Source of the DNA: Defluviicoccus sp.
GTDB lineage: Bacteria; Pseudomonadota; Alphaproteobacteria; Rhodospirillales; Defluviicoccaceae
Direction of reading: 5' to 3'
Assembly (NCBI GenBank): GCA_029624735.1
Contig: JARSSM010000007.1
Location: forward strand, 1 to 64,000
Length of the DNA: 64,000 bases
Positions 8,327-19,064 of the stretch are shown here, piece by piece. How positions within the stretch are numbered: position 1 is the first letter of the stretch; the number at the start of each line of letters is the position of its first letter. A model generated the notes under the pieces. That model was not told the DNA's origin. It worked only from the letters and a program-made list of their open reading frames with translations, and did not search any database. The translations under genes and the position numbers were made by a program.

Positions 8327-9708
8327 CCGGCGACAGTTGTCCCGCCAACGATCTGGCCCCGCGACCAGATCGCGAGGTCGGCACGGGCGCGCGCGGCGAG
8401 GAGCCGTTTGCGCTCCTTGCCGGCGGGCGCACGCTTCGCGGTGCCTTCGCTCGAAAGCGGCGGGAACAGGCCGAAGTTGACGTTCATCGGCTGAAACACC
8501 TCGGCCACGGCATCGGCGACGATGTGCCGCAGAAGGGCACCGAGCGCCGTCGTCGCGGGCGGCGGCAGAATCGCGCGCCCGCTGATGTCCGCAGCCGTGA
8601 ACAGCCCCGCCAGCAGTCCGATTGCGGCGCTCTCGACATAGCCTTCGCAGCCGGTGATCTGGCCGGCCAGGCGGACCTGCGGCCGGGTCGATAGCCGCAG
8701 CGTCGAGTCGAGGACGCGCGAGCTGTTCACGAAGGTATTGCGGTGAATGCCGCCCAAGCGGACGAACTCGGCGTTCGCCAGGCCGGGAATGGTACGGAAC
8801 AGGCGAACCTGCTCGGCGTGCCGCATCTTGGTCTGGAAGCCGACGATGTTGTAAAGGGTGCCTTGCGCGTTGTCTTGGCGCAACTGCACTACCGCGTGCG
8901 GCCGCTGGCCGCCATCATGCGGATTGCGCAAGCCAACCGGCTTCATCGGCCCATACGCGAGCGTGTCGAGGCCGCGCGCCGCCATCACCTCGATCGGCAG
9001 GCAGCCCTCGAAATAGGGCGTGTCGCGCTCCCAGTCATGGAACGCAACCGTATCCGCCGCCCGCAGCGCTTCGACGAACGCCTCGTATTGGGGCCGGCTC
9101 AAGGGGCAGTTGACGTAGTCCTGGCCCTCACCCTTGTCGTAGCGGGACTGGAACCAGGCGATCGAGAAATCGATGCTGTCGCGGGTGACGATGGGCGCGA
9201 TCGCATCGAAAAAGGCAAGCGCATCCTCGCCTGTGACGGCTTGCAAGGAGGCTGCAAGCGAAGGCGCGGTCAGCGGCCCGGTGGCGAGGATGACGTGCGG
9301 CCACGCAGCGGGCGGCAGTTCGCTCACCTCCTCCCGTTCGAGGGTTAGCAGCTGGTGGTTTAGGAGGGCTTGCTCGATCCGGGTGCTGAACAGCCCCCGG
9401 TCGACCGCTAAGGCAGCGCCGGCCGGAACGCGCGACGCATCGGCAGCCTGCAGAACCAGGGAGCCAAGCGTGCGCATTTCCGCGTGCAGGAGGCCGATCG
9501 CGCTCGCCTCGGCATCGTCGGAGCGAAAGGAATTGGAGCAGACGAGCTCGGCCAGTTGGCCGGTCTGGTGCGCCGGCGTTGACTTGAGCGGGCGCATCTC
9601 GTGCAGGACGACGGGGATCCCCTGCCGCACCAGCTGCCAGGCAGCCTCACTGCCAGCGAGGCCGCCGCCGATGATGTGGACGGCCGTGCCGGGGCAGGGT
9701 TCAGGCAT
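8323..9708 (-). CDS. trmFO: Methylenetetrahydrofolate-tRNA-(uracil-5-)-methyltransferase TrmFO
   Basis: A 461-residue FAD- and folate-dependent enzyme that makes ribothymidine at position 54 of tRNAs. The FAD-binding fingerprint [14 protein letters not shown] opens the protein; [11 protein letters not shown] and [15 protein letters not shown] contain conserved cysteines of the family, and [20 protein letters not shown] and [16 protein letters not shown] are diagnostic C-terminal blocks. I start at the ATG at 9708; the frame continues upstream into uvrA without support. It follows uvrA by 14 bases and is probably co-transcribed with it. Confidence 0.95.
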   Translation of the reverse strand: MPEPCPGTAVHIIGGGLAGSEAAWQLVRQGIPVVLHEMRPLKSTPAHQTGQLAELVCSNSFRSDDAEASAIGLLHAEMRTLGSLVLQAADASRVPAGAALAVDRGLFSTRIEQALLNHQLLTLEREEVSELPPAAWPHVILATGPLTAPSLAASLQAVTGEDALAFFDAIAPIVTRDSIDFSIAWFQSRYDKGEGQDYVNCPLSRPQYEAFVEALRAADTVAFHDWERDTPYFEGCLPIEVMAARGLDTLAYGPMKPVGLRNPHDGGQRPHAVVQLRQDNAQGTLYNIVGFQTKMRHAEQVRLFRTIPGLANAEFVRLGGIHRNTFVNSSRVLDSTLRLSTRPQVRLAGQITGCEGYVESAAIGLLAGLFTAADISGRAILPPPATTALGALLRHIVADAVAEVFQPMNVNFGLFPPLSSEGTAKRAPAGKERKRLLAARARADLAIWSRGQIVGGTTVAG

Positions 9709-9722
9709 CGTCGGGCACCGCC

Positions 9723-12569
9723 TCAAGCCGTCATGCGCCGGCGCGCACTGCCGAGGGAGAGGGCGAGGTATTGGCCGGTGTGGCTCTCCACCACTTGGGC
9801 GACCGCTTCCGGGCTGCCGCAAGTCACCACTCGGCCTCCCTTGTCGCCGCCGTCGGGCCCGAGATCGATGATCCAGTCGGCTGTCTTGATGACTTCAAGG
9901 TTGTGCTCGATGACGATGACCGTGTTGCCCTGCTCGACCAGCGCCTGCAGGACTTCCAGCAGGCGGCTGACATCCTCGAAGTGCAGCCCCGTCGTCGGCT
10001 CATCGAGGATGTAGACGGTCTTGCCGGTCGCGCGGCGGGACAGTTCCTTCGCCAGCTTGACCCGCTGCGCTTCGCCACCGGACAGCGTCGTCGCCTGCTG
10101 GCCCAAGTGAATGTAGCCCAAACCGACGCGCGCCAGCGTCTGCAGCTTGTCGCGGATCGCCGGAACCGCCTTGAAGAACTCGACCGCTTCCTCGACCGTC
10201 ATGTCGAGAACATCGGCGATCGACTTGCCGCGGAACATGATCTCCAGCGTTTCCCGGTTATAGCGCTTGCCCTTGCAGGTATCGCACTCGACGTAGACGT
10301 CGGGCAGGAAGTGCATCTCGATCTTGATGACGCCGTCGCCCTGGCAGGCCTCGCAACGGCCGCCCTTGACGTTGAAGGAGAAGCGGCCGGGGCGGTAGCC
10401 GCGCGTCTTCGCTTCCGGCAGTTCGGCGAACCAGTCGCGGATCGGCGTAAACGCACCGGTGTAGGTGGCGGGATTGGAGCGCGGCGTGCGCCCGATCGGC
10501 GACTGATCGATATCGACCACCTTGTCGAGGCGCTCGATCCCTTCGATCCGCTCGTGCGCGCCGGGAACCTCGCGGGCACTGTTGAGGCGGCGCGCCAGCG
10601 CGCGATAGAGCGTATCGATGACCAGGCTCGACTTGCCGCCGCCGGAAACGCCGGTGACGCAGGTGAACAGCCCGAGTGGAAAATCGACGCTGATCCCTTG
10701 CAGGTTATTGGCCCGCGCACCGATCACGCGCAGCATCTGCCCGGCCGTGGCGGTACGCCTGCTGCGCGGCAGCGGGATCTGGCGGACGCCGGCGAGATAC
10801 TGGCCGGTCAGGCTGTTGGGATTCGCCATCACCTGTTCCGGCGTCCCGCGGGCCACGACCTGGCCGCCATGGACGCCAGCACCCGGTCCCATGTCGATCA
10901 GGTAATCGGCGCTTCGGATCGCGTCCTCGTCGTGTTCAACCACGATCACGGTGTTGCCGAGATCGCGCAGCCGCTTGAGCGCCGCCAGCAGGCGGTCGTT
11001 GTCGCGCTGGTGTAGGCCGATCGAGGGTTCATCCAGGACATACAGAACGCCGGTCAGGCCAGAGCCGATCTGCGAGGCCAGCCGGATGCGCTGGCTCTCG
11101 CCGCCCGAAAGGGTGCCCGACGCCCGCGACAAGGTGAGGTAGCCCAGGCCGACGTTCTTGAGAAAGTGCAGCCGCTCGTTGATCTCGCGCAGGATGCGGC
11201 GCGCGATATCGCGCTGCTGTGGCTTCAAGCCCCCCTCCAGCGCGCCGAACCATTGCTCCGCTGCCTCGATCGACAGATCGCTGACCTCGCTGATGTCGCG
11301 GCCGGCGATCTTGACCGCGAGCGCCTCCGGCTTCAGCCGCTTGCCGGTGCAGGTTTCGCACTGGGTGATGGTCTGGAAGCGGGCGAGTTCGTCACGCACC
11401 CAGGCCGAGTCGGTCTCCTTCCAGCGCCGTTCCATGTTCGGGATGACGCCCTCGAACGACTTGGCAATCTCGTACGAGCGGACGCCGTCGTTATACTGGA
11501 AGGCGACCGCCTCGCCGTCGGAGCCATAGAGAATGGTGTGGCGGATCTTCTCCGGCAGCTTCCTGAACGGCGCATCGAGCTCGAAGCCGAAATGCTGGGC
11601 GAGCGCTTCGAGCGTCTGCCGGTAGTAGCGCGACGTGCTGTTGGCCCACGGAGCGATCGCGCCGTCGGCCAGCGAGAGCCGATCGTTGGGGACGACCAGG
11701 CCGGGATCGAAGAACATCTCGGTGCCGAGGCCGTCGCAGGCCGGGCAGGCGCCGAACGGGCTGTTGAAGGAGAACAGCCGAGGCTCGATCTCCGGAATCG
11801 TGAAGCCGGACACCGGGCAGGCGAACTTGGCGGAAAATGTCAGCCGGTCGCCCGTGTCGGCGTTCTCGGCGTAGAGCAAGCCGTCGCTTAACCCCAAGCC
11901 GGTCTCGACGCTGTCGGCAAGCCGGGTGGCGAGGCCTTCGCGGACGACGACACGGTCGATGACGGCCTCGATGGTATGCTTGAGACGCTTGTTGAGCGCC
12001 GGCACCTGATCGATCTCGTACAGCGTGCCGTCGACCTTGACCCGCTGGAAGCCGCGCTTTTGCAGGTCCTGCAGCTCCTTGCGATACTCGCCCTTGCGGC
12101 CGCGGGCGATCGGCGCCAGCAGCAGGAGCCGGGTCCCCTCGGGCAGCTCGATGATCTTGTCGACCATCTGGCTCACGGTCTGGCTTTCGATCGGCAGGCC
12201 GGTTGCGGGCGAATGCGGGACGCCGACGCGCGCCCAAAGAAGGCGCATGTAATCGTAGATCTCGGTGACGGTGGCGACGGTCGAGCGCGGGTTGCGCGAT
12301 GTCGTCTTCTGCTCGATCGAGATCGCAGGCGACAGGCCCTCGATCGAATCGACGTCCGGTTTCTGCATCAATTCCAGGAACTGGCGCGCGTAAGCCGACA
12401 ATGATTCGACGTAGCGCCGCTGCCCCTCGGCATAGATGGTGTCAAACGCCAACGACGACTTGCCTGAGCCCGACAGACCGGTGATGACGGTCAGGCTGTC
12501 GCGCGGGATCTCGACGTCGACGTTGCGGAGGTTGTGCTCGCGCGCGCCGCGGATGATGAGCTGTTGCAT
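9723..12569 (-). CDS. uvrA: Excinuclease ABC subunit A
   Basis: A 948-residue DNA-damage sensor of nucleotide excision repair, working with UvrB and UvrC. Two ABC ATPase modules are visible: GLSGSGKSS near residue 35 with signature [12 protein letters not shown], and GVSGGGKSS in the second half with [15 protein letters not shown]. Zinc-binding CxxC pairs occur in both halves ([17 protein letters not shown] and CDTCKGKRY). The length is normal. It is divergent from ssb, an arrangement conserved in many proteobacteria. No SOS operator could be identified upstream. Confidence 0.98.
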   Translation of the reverse strand: MQQLIIRGAREHNLRNVDVEIPRDSLTVITGLSGSGKSSLAFDTIYAEGQRRYVESLSAYARQFLELMQKPDVDSIEGLSPAISIEQKTTSRNPRSTVATVTEIYDYMRLLWARVGVPHSPATGLPIESQTVSQMVDKIIELPEGTRLLLLAPIARGRKGEYRKELQDLQKRGFQRVKVDGTLYEIDQVPALNKRLKHTIEAVIDRVVVREGLATRLADSVETGLGLSDGLLYAENADTGDRLTFSAKFACPVSGFTIPEIEPRLFSFNSPFGACPACDGLGTEMFFDPGLVVPNDRLSLADGAIAPWANSTSRYYRQTLEALAQHFGFELDAPFRKLPEKIRHTILYGSDGEAVAFQYNDGVRSYEIAKSFEGVIPNMERRWKETDSAWVRDELARFQTITQCETCTGKRLKPEALAVKIAGRDISEVSDLSIEAAEQWFGALEGGLKPQQRDIARRILREINERLHFLKNVGLGYLTLSRASGTLSGGESQRIRLASQIGSGLTGVLYVLDEPSIGLHQRDNDRLLAALKRLRDLGNTVIVVEHDEDAIRSADYLIDMGPGAGVHGGQVVARGTPEQVMANPNSLTGQYLAGVRQIPLPRSRRTATAGQMLRVIGARANNLQGISVDFPLGLFTCVTGVSGGGKSSLVIDTLYRALARRLNSAREVPGAHERIEGIERLDKVVDIDQSPIGRTPRSNPATYTGAFTPIRDWFAELPEAKTRGYRPGRFSFNVKGGRCEACQGDGVIKIEMHFLPDVYVECDTCKGKRYNRETLEIMFRGKSIADVLDMTVEEAVEFFKAVPAIRDKLQTLARVGLGYIHLGQQATTLSGGEAQRVKLAKELSRRATGKTVYILDEPTTGLHFEDVSRLLEVLQALVEQGNTVIVIEHNLEVIKTADWIIDLGPDGGDKGGRVVTCGSPEAVAQVVESHTGQYLALSLGSARRRMTA

Positions 12570-12767
12570 GGCGTTCTCAGCCTCGGCCCGGCGTCCCGTT
12601 CCTCATGTGCTTACGCATATCGTGCCGCCATCCGCTGTAGCCAAGCCGCTCCGGACGGCTGTGCCGTACCTGGCTGCTGCTGCCACCCGTGCGCACAAGC
12701 GGGTAGCGAACGGCCAGATGGAGCGTGTAAGGTTCGCGGCTCACACAGGGAAGGGATGGCGATAGCC

Positions 12768-13232
12768 ATGGCTGGGTCGGTCAACAAGGTCATTCTCGTC
12801 GGCAATCTCGGGCGCGATCCGGAGGTGCGCTTTCTGCAGGACAACAGCAAGGTCGTTAACTTCTCGGTCGCGACCTCGGAACGCTGGAAGGACAAGCAGA
12901 GCGGCGAATCGAAGGAGCGGACCGAGTGGCATCGGGTCGTTATCTTCAACGATCGATTGGCGGACATTGCGCAACGGTACCTGAAAAAAGGCTCCAAGGT
13001 ATACCTCGAAGGGGCCTTGCAGACACGCAAGTGGACAGGTAACGATGGCCAGGAGAAATATACGACAGAAGTTGTGCTGGGCCGCTTCCGCGGCGAACTA
13101 ACATTGCTGGACGGCCGCGGCGAGAGCGGCTACGGCGCCGCTGCCGAACCGGACTACGGTAGCCACGCGCCTGCAGCGGAGCCGCGCAGTGGCGGCGCGC
13201 CAGCCGGCTTCGATGACGACATTCCGTTTTGA
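12768..13232 (+). CDS. ssb: Single-stranded DNA-binding protein
   Basis: A 154-residue OB-fold protein that coats single-stranded DNA. The N-terminus [17 protein letters not shown] and the block [20 protein letters not shown] are standard; a glycine/alanine-rich linker leads to the acidic tip DDDIPF, which recruits repair and replication partners. I start at the ATG at 12768 (MAGSVNK); an ATG at 12756 adds four residues and sits directly against the GGGAAGGG ribosome-binding site, so either is possible. It is divergent from uvrA. Confidence 0.97.
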   Translation: MAGSVNKVILVGNLGRDPEVRFLQDNSKVVNFSVATSERWKDKQSGESKERTEWHRVVIFNDRLADIAQRYLKKGSKVYLEGALQTRKWTGNDGQEKYTTEVVLGRFRGELTLLDGRGESGYGAAAEPDYGSHAPAAEPRSGGAPAGFDDDIPF

Positions 13233-13244
13233 TGGGGTGAGACA

Positions 13245-13264
13245 TTGCCCCTTCGAACGGGCAA
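13245..13264 (+). terminator. Small hairpin after ssb
   Basis: TTGCCC at 13245-13250 and GGGCAA at 13259-13264 form a 6-bp stem with an 8-nt loop, 12 bases past the ssb stop. No T-run follows. Confidence 0.35.
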
Positions 13265-13319
13265 ACAGGGGTAATCGCATGGGTGCAATGCTCACGACAG
13301 GCCTGGGGCAGCCTTCCTG

Positions 13320-13862
13320 ATGCGGGGTGGGCGTCCGATCCTGATCCTTGGCGCCGGCATTGCCGCAGCGGTCCTGGTCGCAATGATGAGCGGCGGGAAA
13401 CAGGCTTCGGCACCCGTTGTCGTCGAGCTGGCGATGCCGCCGGGTGCGAAACCACCTGCCGCCGCGGCGCCGAGCCTGCAGCCAAGTGACGCATCGTCGG
13501 CACCGAAAGTTGCGCCGAACGCAGCCGGAGCCACCGGTGCCACACCGGAAGCGCTGACATCGGCCCCCCCTCCCGGCAGCGAACCCTCGACCGCCTCGGC
13601 GCCCCCCCCTGAACCGGCAGCGGCTGCCGAGGCCCCGCCGCAGACCGACGGCGGGCTGCCGATGGTCGTCACCCGCGGCAGCAACATGCGCGCCGAACCC
13701 AGCGTCAACGCGCCACTGATCGCCCACCTTACGGCGGGGGAGCGGGTCCACCGGATGGAAGAGAAGGCTGTGCTGGGCTACTACCTCGTGCGCAGCGACA
13801 AAGCCACCGGATGGATCTGGTGGGCGAACGTCGCCGAGGACCAGCAGCCTCCCAGTCGGTAA
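13320..13862 (+). CDS. Membrane-anchored SH3-like domain protein
   Basis: A 180-residue protein with an N-terminal membrane anchor or signal (about residues 6-23), a long proline/alanine-rich spacer (about 35-110) and a C-terminal bacterial SH3 domain recognisable from VTRGSNMRAEPSVNAPLIAHLTAG and the closing TGWIWWANV. Such domains often bind cell-wall components in the periplasm. The spacer suggests it reaches toward peptidoglycan. No operon partner is evident; it is convergent with the Hsp70-family gene. Confidence 0.8.
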   Translation: MRGGRPILILGAGIAAAVLVAMMSGGKQASAPVVVELAMPPGAKPPAAAAPSLQPSDASSAPKVAPNAAGATGATPEALTSAPPPGSEPSTASAPPPEPAAAAEAPPQTDGGLPMVVTRGSNMRAEPSVNAPLIAHLTAGERVHRMEEKAVLGYYLVRSDKATGWIWWANVAEDQQPPSR

Positions 13863-13902
13863 GGCACGCGAACCGGGGCTGCTTTCAAACGGCAAGCCGG
13901 CT

Positions 13903-16704
13903 TCACGCCTCGGGATCGCGCAAGAGCAGGCCGGGGGGCAGTGCCTCGCCATAAAGGCCCTGGCGTTCGGCCCGATCGAGCGGGATGACTTCCTTCAGCT
14001 TTGCCGTCCGCAACGGGGCGACGCCGGATTGCTCCAGCTTGCGGGCGATCTTGAGCCGCAGCGCTTTCGGCACATCGAGGCTGCGGTTCTCGACCGCACG
14101 CGCCGCCCGCAGGAACAGCGTCGAAAGTTCGGCCATAGCCGGCTCGGCCCAATCGAAGGGCCGCAAGGCGTCGAACGCATGCTCGACCAGCTCCGGCGCC
14201 ACCACGGTTTCCGGCCCGGCGTAAAGCGGGGTGCGGTTGAGCAGCAGGCCGAGCGCACTGAGCCAGGGCTCGGCAGCCTTGCCCTCCGTCATGAGCGCCC
14301 GCGCGGTATCGAGGAAGCGGCCGATCAGTTCCGCCTTCAGCGCCGGATTCACGCGTTCGAGCGCGCCTGCGAGGCGGACCAGTTCTGGCGGCGGCGCCTG
14401 ACGGCGGATCTTCTCGATCTCGCCGGCCAGGATCTGCTCCTGCCGTTCGTGCGACAAGCCGCCTGCGACCCGCCGCCACAAGATGTACACCTGCAGCGCG
14501 ATGCGCTTGCCGGGGAAGCAGAGGCCAGCCGTCCGCAGGCGCCACAGGGCGTCAATCCGCGCTTCATCGAGCGCTACACCAAAACCAGGGCGCAGCAGGA
14601 AGCCGGCCAGGATCAGCCACGTCTCCTCATGCTCGACCGAGGTTGCGCGGGCAGCCATGCGCGCCTCCAGCGCCGGCCACAGGGCCCGGATCAGGCCGGC
14701 GCTCCACTGCCCCTTCGGCAGGCCCACGGCCTTCTCCAGTCCGGTCAGGAGCCGTGTTGCCGTCACCTTCTCGCGGCGGCCGCCGGGTGCTCCGAAGCTC
14801 GCCTTGATGCGCTCACGCGCCGCCGCCAGCGCCGCCGGCGGAATGCCGATCGTGGGCTCCGCCGCGCCGGAAACCGGGGCCGCCTCCCCCTCCCCCGCCT
14901 GCTCCAAGGGTCGCAGGTTGAATTCGAGCGGCCATGACTGCGCGAGTTGAGGCTCCGCACTGTGGCAGGTTACCTGCAGGAGCCCCAGTTCCGTCACCCG
15001 GCTCTCAAGCGTCACCGGCAGCGTTCGCACGGCGGCGCCTGCGACCTTGGCGACGGTCTCGAGCGGCGGCAGCCGGTGAAAATCGCGCGGATTCCAGTCG
15101 ATCATGCTGCCGGCCGCGCAATCGGCGTGGCGCGTCGAGGAATAGACCTCGAACCGGACCGGCTGGTTGAGCCTGAGCGCGAGGCCGGCCTCGGCAATCG
15201 CGAACCGCTGCTCGGAGGCGGCACCCTGGGGGAGGATGCACAGCAGCGCCGGCACGCTCGCGCGCTCCTTCGCCTCGGTGGGTACCCTGTGAGCGGCCAG
15301 GAAGAGGGCGCGCGCCGCCCCGGCGGCGATCCGATCGGCTTTGCGGTGCAGGATCTTGCCGAACCGCGCCGCACCGCGGGCGACGGCCAGGTCTGGTTCG
15401 GCATTGTCCAGCAACAGCGGCGCCCGCCCGCCCTGCCACTTGCCGATCTCGTCGACCAGGCGCCGCCGCAGGGACGCAGGCGCGAGCGCGCCGCCGTTGC
15501 ACAACAACGCGTCGACGGGTGGGCGACCGCCGAGAAACTCCGCGAGGTGACGGGTGATCGCGCTGTCGGCGGCGAAGGGGAGCCCCCACTCCCTGAGCGC
15601 ACCCATGACCCGGCGCGGCCGCTCGGCCGCATCGCAAGCGGGAAAGAAGCCTTCGAGCACGGCGGCCGTGATCTCTTCGCGGGTGAGGTGCGCCGAAAGC
15701 GCGCCGGCGATGAGACCGGCGCCGCGACCGGCAATTGCGAGCGAAAAGCTCTCCTCCGGCTCGCCTTCACTAGCCAGCACCGTCTCTTTGAGGTCGCGGC
15801 AGCGGGCGACAAGCGCATTCCACTGCGCCGCGCCAAGTTTGCCGCCGGCCGCCGTCAACCGCGGCTCGACCACGTGCGCCAGCGCCAGGTCCATGTTGTC
15901 GCCGCCCAAGAGGATATGGTCGCTGACGGCGATGCGGTGGATCGCGGGAACATCCCCTCCTGTCGCCGCTCGTTGCAGTGCGAACAGGCTGAAGTCCGAG
16001 GTACCGCCGCCAATGTCAACCACTAGGACGTGGAGCGTTTCCGTGTTGCCCCCCGCGAGCTGCGACCACAGCGCGCGGCCGGCGTCGTGGCCCTCCAGCC
16101 AGCGGTAGAACGCCGCCTGTGGCTCCTCCAGAAGGCGCACGCTGGCCGGATAGCCGGCTTCCGCGGCGGCCGTGAGCGTCAGCCGTTGCGCCACGACATC
16201 GAACGAAGCCGGGACGGTGACGGTGATTGCCTGCGCCGCGAAGCAGAAATCGGCGCCTGCCGCGGCGAAGCGCCGGTCCCAGGCCTGCATCAGGGCGTTG
16301 AGGATCAGCGCCTGTGCGCGGACCGGGGAGATCTTGTGCTCCGGCGCGATCTCGTCCGAGCCCCAGGGCAGGAACGGCCGGGTCCGGTCGGCGGCGTGAT
16401 GGCACAGCCAGGACTTGGCGGAATGGGTCACCCGCCCCGGCGTTTCCGCCGCCCGCCGCCGCGCCAGCGCGCCGACGATCCATTGCCCGCGTTCGCCGCC
16501 CGCGCCCGCGGGCTCCGCCGCACCTCCGTCCTCGGGCAGGTACAGGAACGACGGCAGCGTCGCGGCCTCAGTGGTGGCGGTCGGCGAGAGCCACTGCGGG
16601 ATGGACAGCACCTCGGTCGGCGCGTCGCCCTCCAAGGGTACGAAGGCGAGCGCGCTGTTGGTCGTGCCGAGATCGATGCCGATGCTGTAGCGCGCGTTTG
16701 CCAT
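13903..16704 (-). CDS. Long Hsp70-family protein
   Basis: A 933-residue protein with an Hsp70-type nucleotide-binding domain: GIDLGTTNSALAF at residues 8-20 and VVDIGGGTSDFSLF in phosphate-2 position are intact, so ATP binding is likely. The remaining roughly 500 residues do not look like the DnaK substrate domain; they resemble the C-terminal region (DUF3731-like) of the long stand-alone Hsp70 class. There is no grpE or dnaJ nearby. Start at 16704 (MANARYS); the frame extends upstream through the FkbM gene but that part is not Hsp70. It follows the FkbM methyltransferase by 5 bases. Substrates are unknown. Confidence 0.88.
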   Translation of the reverse strand: MANARYSIGIDLGTTNSALAFVPLEGDAPTEVLSIPQWLSPTATTEAATLPSFLYLPEDGGAAEPAGAGGERGQWIVGALARRRAAETPGRVTHSAKSWLCHHAADRTRPFLPWGSDEIAPEHKISPVRAQALILNALMQAWDRRFAAAGADFCFAAQAITVTVPASFDVVAQRLTLTAAAEAGYPASVRLLEEPQAAFYRWLEGHDAGRALWSQLAGGNTETLHVLVVDIGGGTSDFSLFALQRAATGGDVPAIHRIAVSDHILLGGDNMDLALAHVVEPRLTAAGGKLGAAQWNALVARCRDLKETVLASEGEPEESFSLAIAGRGAGLIAGALSAHLTREEITAAVLEGFFPACDAAERPRRVMGALREWGLPFAADSAITRHLAEFLGGRPPVDALLCNGGALAPASLRRRLVDEIGKWQGGRAPLLLDNAEPDLAVARGAARFGKILHRKADRIAAGAARALFLAAHRVPTEAKERASVPALLCILPQGAASEQRFAIAEAGLALRLNQPVRFEVYSSTRHADCAAGSMIDWNPRDFHRLPPLETVAKVAGAAVRTLPVTLESRVTELGLLQVTCHSAEPQLAQSWPLEFNLRPLEQAGEGEAAPVSGAAEPTIGIPPAALAAARERIKASFGAPGGRREKVTATRLLTGLEKAVGLPKGQWSAGLIRALWPALEARMAARATSVEHEETWLILAGFLLRPGFGVALDEARIDALWRLRTAGLCFPGKRIALQVYILWRRVAGGLSHERQEQILAGEIEKIRRQAPPPELVRLAGALERVNPALKAELIGRFLDTARALMTEGKAAEPWLSALGLLLNRTPLYAGPETVVAPELVEHAFDALRPFDWAEPAMAELSTLFLRAARAVENRSLDVPKALRLKIARKLEQSGVAPLRTAKLKEVIPLDRAERQGLYGEALPPGLLLRDPEA

Positions 16705-16709
16705 GGGCC

Positions 16710-17507
16710 TCACACTTGGCCCGCGGCGGAGGTTAGGAGCGCCGGGTCCTGGCAGGCGAAAATATCGCCGGCCGGGCCGTCGGGGCCGAGGCTCGCGATC
16801 CAGGCGGCGATTGCATCCGCCGAGAGCGGCTGGGGATGGAGGAAGGTGGTGCCATCGCCGTAGGAGGCGTTGAAGCGGTAAGGCGCCATCGCCGCCAGGC
16901 GGGCGATGCAGGCCTGCGCGACCTCCTTCATCATCGGCACGAACTCGACGCTCAAGGCGAAAGGAGCGCTCGACAAGCCCTTGAGCGCCTCCTCCTCGAA
17001 CCCCTCGATGTCGATCTTGATGAAGCGCGGCATACCGAAGCGGGCAATCAGCGCGTCGAGCGTCAGCGCTGGCACCTCGCAAACGCCGCGCCACTGCTGG
17101 CCGGCAAAGCTCGGCGCTGATCCGGCGGCAGCGAGAAACGCTTGCGAAGCGGAAGCGATCGTCGGATTGGCGGGGTTCAGGTTCAGGCGGACCCGCCCCT
17201 CCTCCGCCGCGATCGCCGCCGCCACCAGCTCGACTGCCGGATCACGGCCATAGAGCGCGCGCAGGACCGGCAGCAACGCCGGCTGCGGCTCGACCGCGAC
17301 GACCCGCGCCTTGAGCTGCCGCCACGCGCGGATGCGGTTGCCGACATGGGCGCCGATATCGAACGCCAAGTCGCCGGACGCGAGAAAACGGCCATAGAAC
17401 CGCGCCATGTCCCGGCCGCGCCATGGTTTGCCGTAATAGATGGCGAGCGAACGGGCGACGCCGTAGGCGGTGCGAAGGCGCTCGATCGCGCTGGCGCCGA
17501 TCTCCAT
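16710..17507 (-). CDS. FkbM-family methyltransferase
   Basis: A 265-residue SAM-dependent methyltransferase of the FkbM family. Motif I is FDIGAHVGNRIRAW, followed by VVAVEPQPALLPVLRALY, and the family's typical LDALIARFGMPRFIKIDIEGFEEEALKG. FkbM enzymes methylate hydroxyl groups on glycans or small molecules; the substrate here is unknown. The gene lies 5 bases upstream of the long Hsp70 gene, so the two are probably translated from one message. Confidence 0.88.
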   Translation of the reverse strand: MEIGASAIERLRTAYGVARSLAIYYGKPWRGRDMARFYGRFLASGDLAFDIGAHVGNRIRAWRQLKARVVAVEPQPALLPVLRALYGRDPAVELVAAAIAAEEGRVRLNLNPANPTIASASQAFLAAAGSAPSFAGQQWRGVCEVPALTLDALIARFGMPRFIKIDIEGFEEEALKGLSSAPFALSVEFVPMMKEVAQACIARLAAMAPYRFNASYGDGTTFLHPQPLSADAIAAWIASLGPDGPAGDIFACQDPALLTSAAGQV

Positions 17508-17634
17508 GTCTCAAGCCTCGCTCTCTCGTCACGGCTCGAAGTTGCCGCCCGCTTGCGGTGGAAGCGGTGCAGGCTCGCGACGATGTGGTATCAGTCGCAC
17601 CCGTGCCAACGCCAGCCCGAGATGGCTATCCGAC

Positions 17635-18633
17635 ATGCCCGCCCCACCTGAAAGCCCGCCGATGCCGCCGCTGACAGCCCGCGCGTTCTGGGTCACCGGC
17701 CCGGAGCAGGCCGATATCAGGGAGCAGCCGCTGCCGTTGCATAGCGGAGACGAACTGCTGGTCAGGGCGCTTTGCAGCGGCATCAGCCGCGGCACCGAGG
17801 TGCTCGTCTATCGCAATCGGGTGCCGGTGAGCGAGTACGCCCGGATGCGCTGCCCGTTCCAGGAGGGTGCGTTTCCCGCGCCGGTCAAGTACGGCTACGC
17901 TTGGGTCGGCGCTGTCCAGGAAGGGCCGGAGCGCTTGCGCGGAACGACCGTTTTTGTCCTGCACCCGCATCAGGACTGGGCCGTCGTCCCGGCCGCAGCA
18001 GCGCTGCCGGTGCCAGGTGCCGTACCGCCGAGCCGCGCGATCCTGGCCGCCAACATGGAAACCGCGCTGAACACGCTGTGGGACGGTCAGGTTCAGGCCG
18101 GCGACCGCGTATGCGTGCTGGGGGCCGGCGTCGTCGGCCTGATGCTTGCACACCTCGCAAGCAGGATCCCGGCCGTGCGTTGCCTGATCGTCGATCCCGA
18201 TGCCGGCAAAGAGGCCGCGGCGGCAGGGCTCGGGCTCACATTCTGCACCGCGCCGCCAGCGGATCTGTTCGATGTCGTCTTTCACGCGAGCGGCAATCCG
18301 GCTGGGCTCGCCACTGCGCTGGCCCTGGCCGATTTCGAGGCGACGGTTATCGAGGCGAGCTGGTATGGCGTCACGCCCGTCACGCTGCCGCTCGGCGAAG
18401 GCTTCCATGCGAAGCGGTTGACGCTGCGCTCCTCCCAGGTCGGAGCAGTCTCGCCGCGCCAGCGCGCCCGCCTGAGCCACCGCCAGCGGCTGGAGATGGC
18501 ACTGGCGCTGCTGGCAGACGACCGCCTCGATGGCCTTATAACAGGCGAGAGCGCGTTCGCAGAGCTGCCCCAGGTGATGGCCAGGCTAGCCGATGGCAGC
18601 CTGCCGGCGCTCTGCCACCGCATCCGTTACTGA
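17635..18633 (+). CDS. Zinc-type alcohol dehydrogenase-like oxidoreductase (pterin-like cluster)
   Basis: A 332-residue medium-chain dehydrogenase/reductase. The NAD(P)-binding motif [14 protein letters not shown] is clear, as is the subgroup pattern [14 protein letters not shown] and [10 protein letters not shown]; the classical zinc motif GHE and the four structural-zinc cysteines are missing, so it may be a zinc-independent member. It probably oxidises or reduces an intermediate made by its neighbours. Start 17635 is used; an ATG at 17662 is an equally plausible alternative. It is the first of four same-strand genes, with the PTPS gene 26 bases downstream. Confidence 0.8.
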   Translation: MPAPPESPPMPPLTARAFWVTGPEQADIREQPLPLHSGDELLVRALCSGISRGTEVLVYRNRVPVSEYARMRCPFQEGAFPAPVKYGYAWVGAVQEGPERLRGTTVFVLHPHQDWAVVPAAAALPVPGAVPPSRAILAANMETALNTLWDGQVQAGDRVCVLGAGVVGLMLAHLASRIPAVRCLIVDPDAGKEAAAAGLGLTFCTAPPADLFDVVFHASGNPAGLATALALADFEATVIEASWYGVTPVTLPLGEGFHAKRLTLRSSQVGAVSPRQRARLSHRQRLEMALALLADDRLDGLITGESAFAELPQVMARLADGSLPALCHRIRY

Positions 18634-18659
18634 ACGAGAACCGATCGAGGAGACCGCCG

Positions 18660-19064
18660 TTGTTCGCCGTGAGAGTCCGCGACCACTTCATGATTGCGCA
18701 CAGTTTTTCAGGTGCCGTGTTCGGCCCGGCGCAGAAGCTGCACGGCGCCACGTACATTGTTGATGTCACCTTCCAGCGGCCGGAACTCGACGGCAACGGC
18801 ATCGTCGTCGACATCGGCATCGCGCTGGAGACGCTGAAAGGCATCCTGGCTCAACTCAACTATCGCAATCTCGACGACGAGCCGGCGTTCACGGGTATCA
18901 ACACCACCACCGAATACCTGGCGAAGGTTATCTTCGAGCGCATGGCTGAGGCAATCACCACCGGCCGCTTCGGCGACGAAGGGCGCAAGCTCAGCCGCCT
19001 CAAGGTCACGCTGCACGAAAGCCATGTCGCCTCAGCTTCGTACGAGGGCGCGCTCGTTCCGTGA
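18660..19064 (+). CDS. 6-pyruvoyl-tetrahydropterin/6-carboxytetrahydropterin synthase-like protein, atypical
   Basis: A 134-residue member of the PTPS/QueD fold, which normally converts dihydroneopterin triphosphate. I use a TTG start at 18660 because GAGGAG lies 7 bases before it at 18646-18651. Zinc histidines can be placed at His14 (MIAHSF) and His28 (KLHGATY), but the third, normally in HGH, is Ala30, and the protein contains no cysteine at all, so the usual catalytic Cys is missing. The C-terminal [12 protein letters not shown] block is retained. It may bind a different substrate or do a different reaction. Its stop overlaps the next start as GTGA. Confidence 0.85.
   Translation: MFAVRVRDHFMIAHSFSGAVFGPAQKLHGATYIVDVTFQRPELDGNGIVVDIGIALETLKGILAQLNYRNLDDEPAFTGINTTTEYLAKVIFERMAEAITTGRFGDEGRKLSRLKVTLHESHVASASYEGALVP

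Noticed and set aside
12570..12767. SOS operator between uvrA and ssb
   Set aside because: I looked for GTTC-N7-GTTC and GAAC-N7-GAAC in both orientations. Only near misses were found, so no site is claimed.
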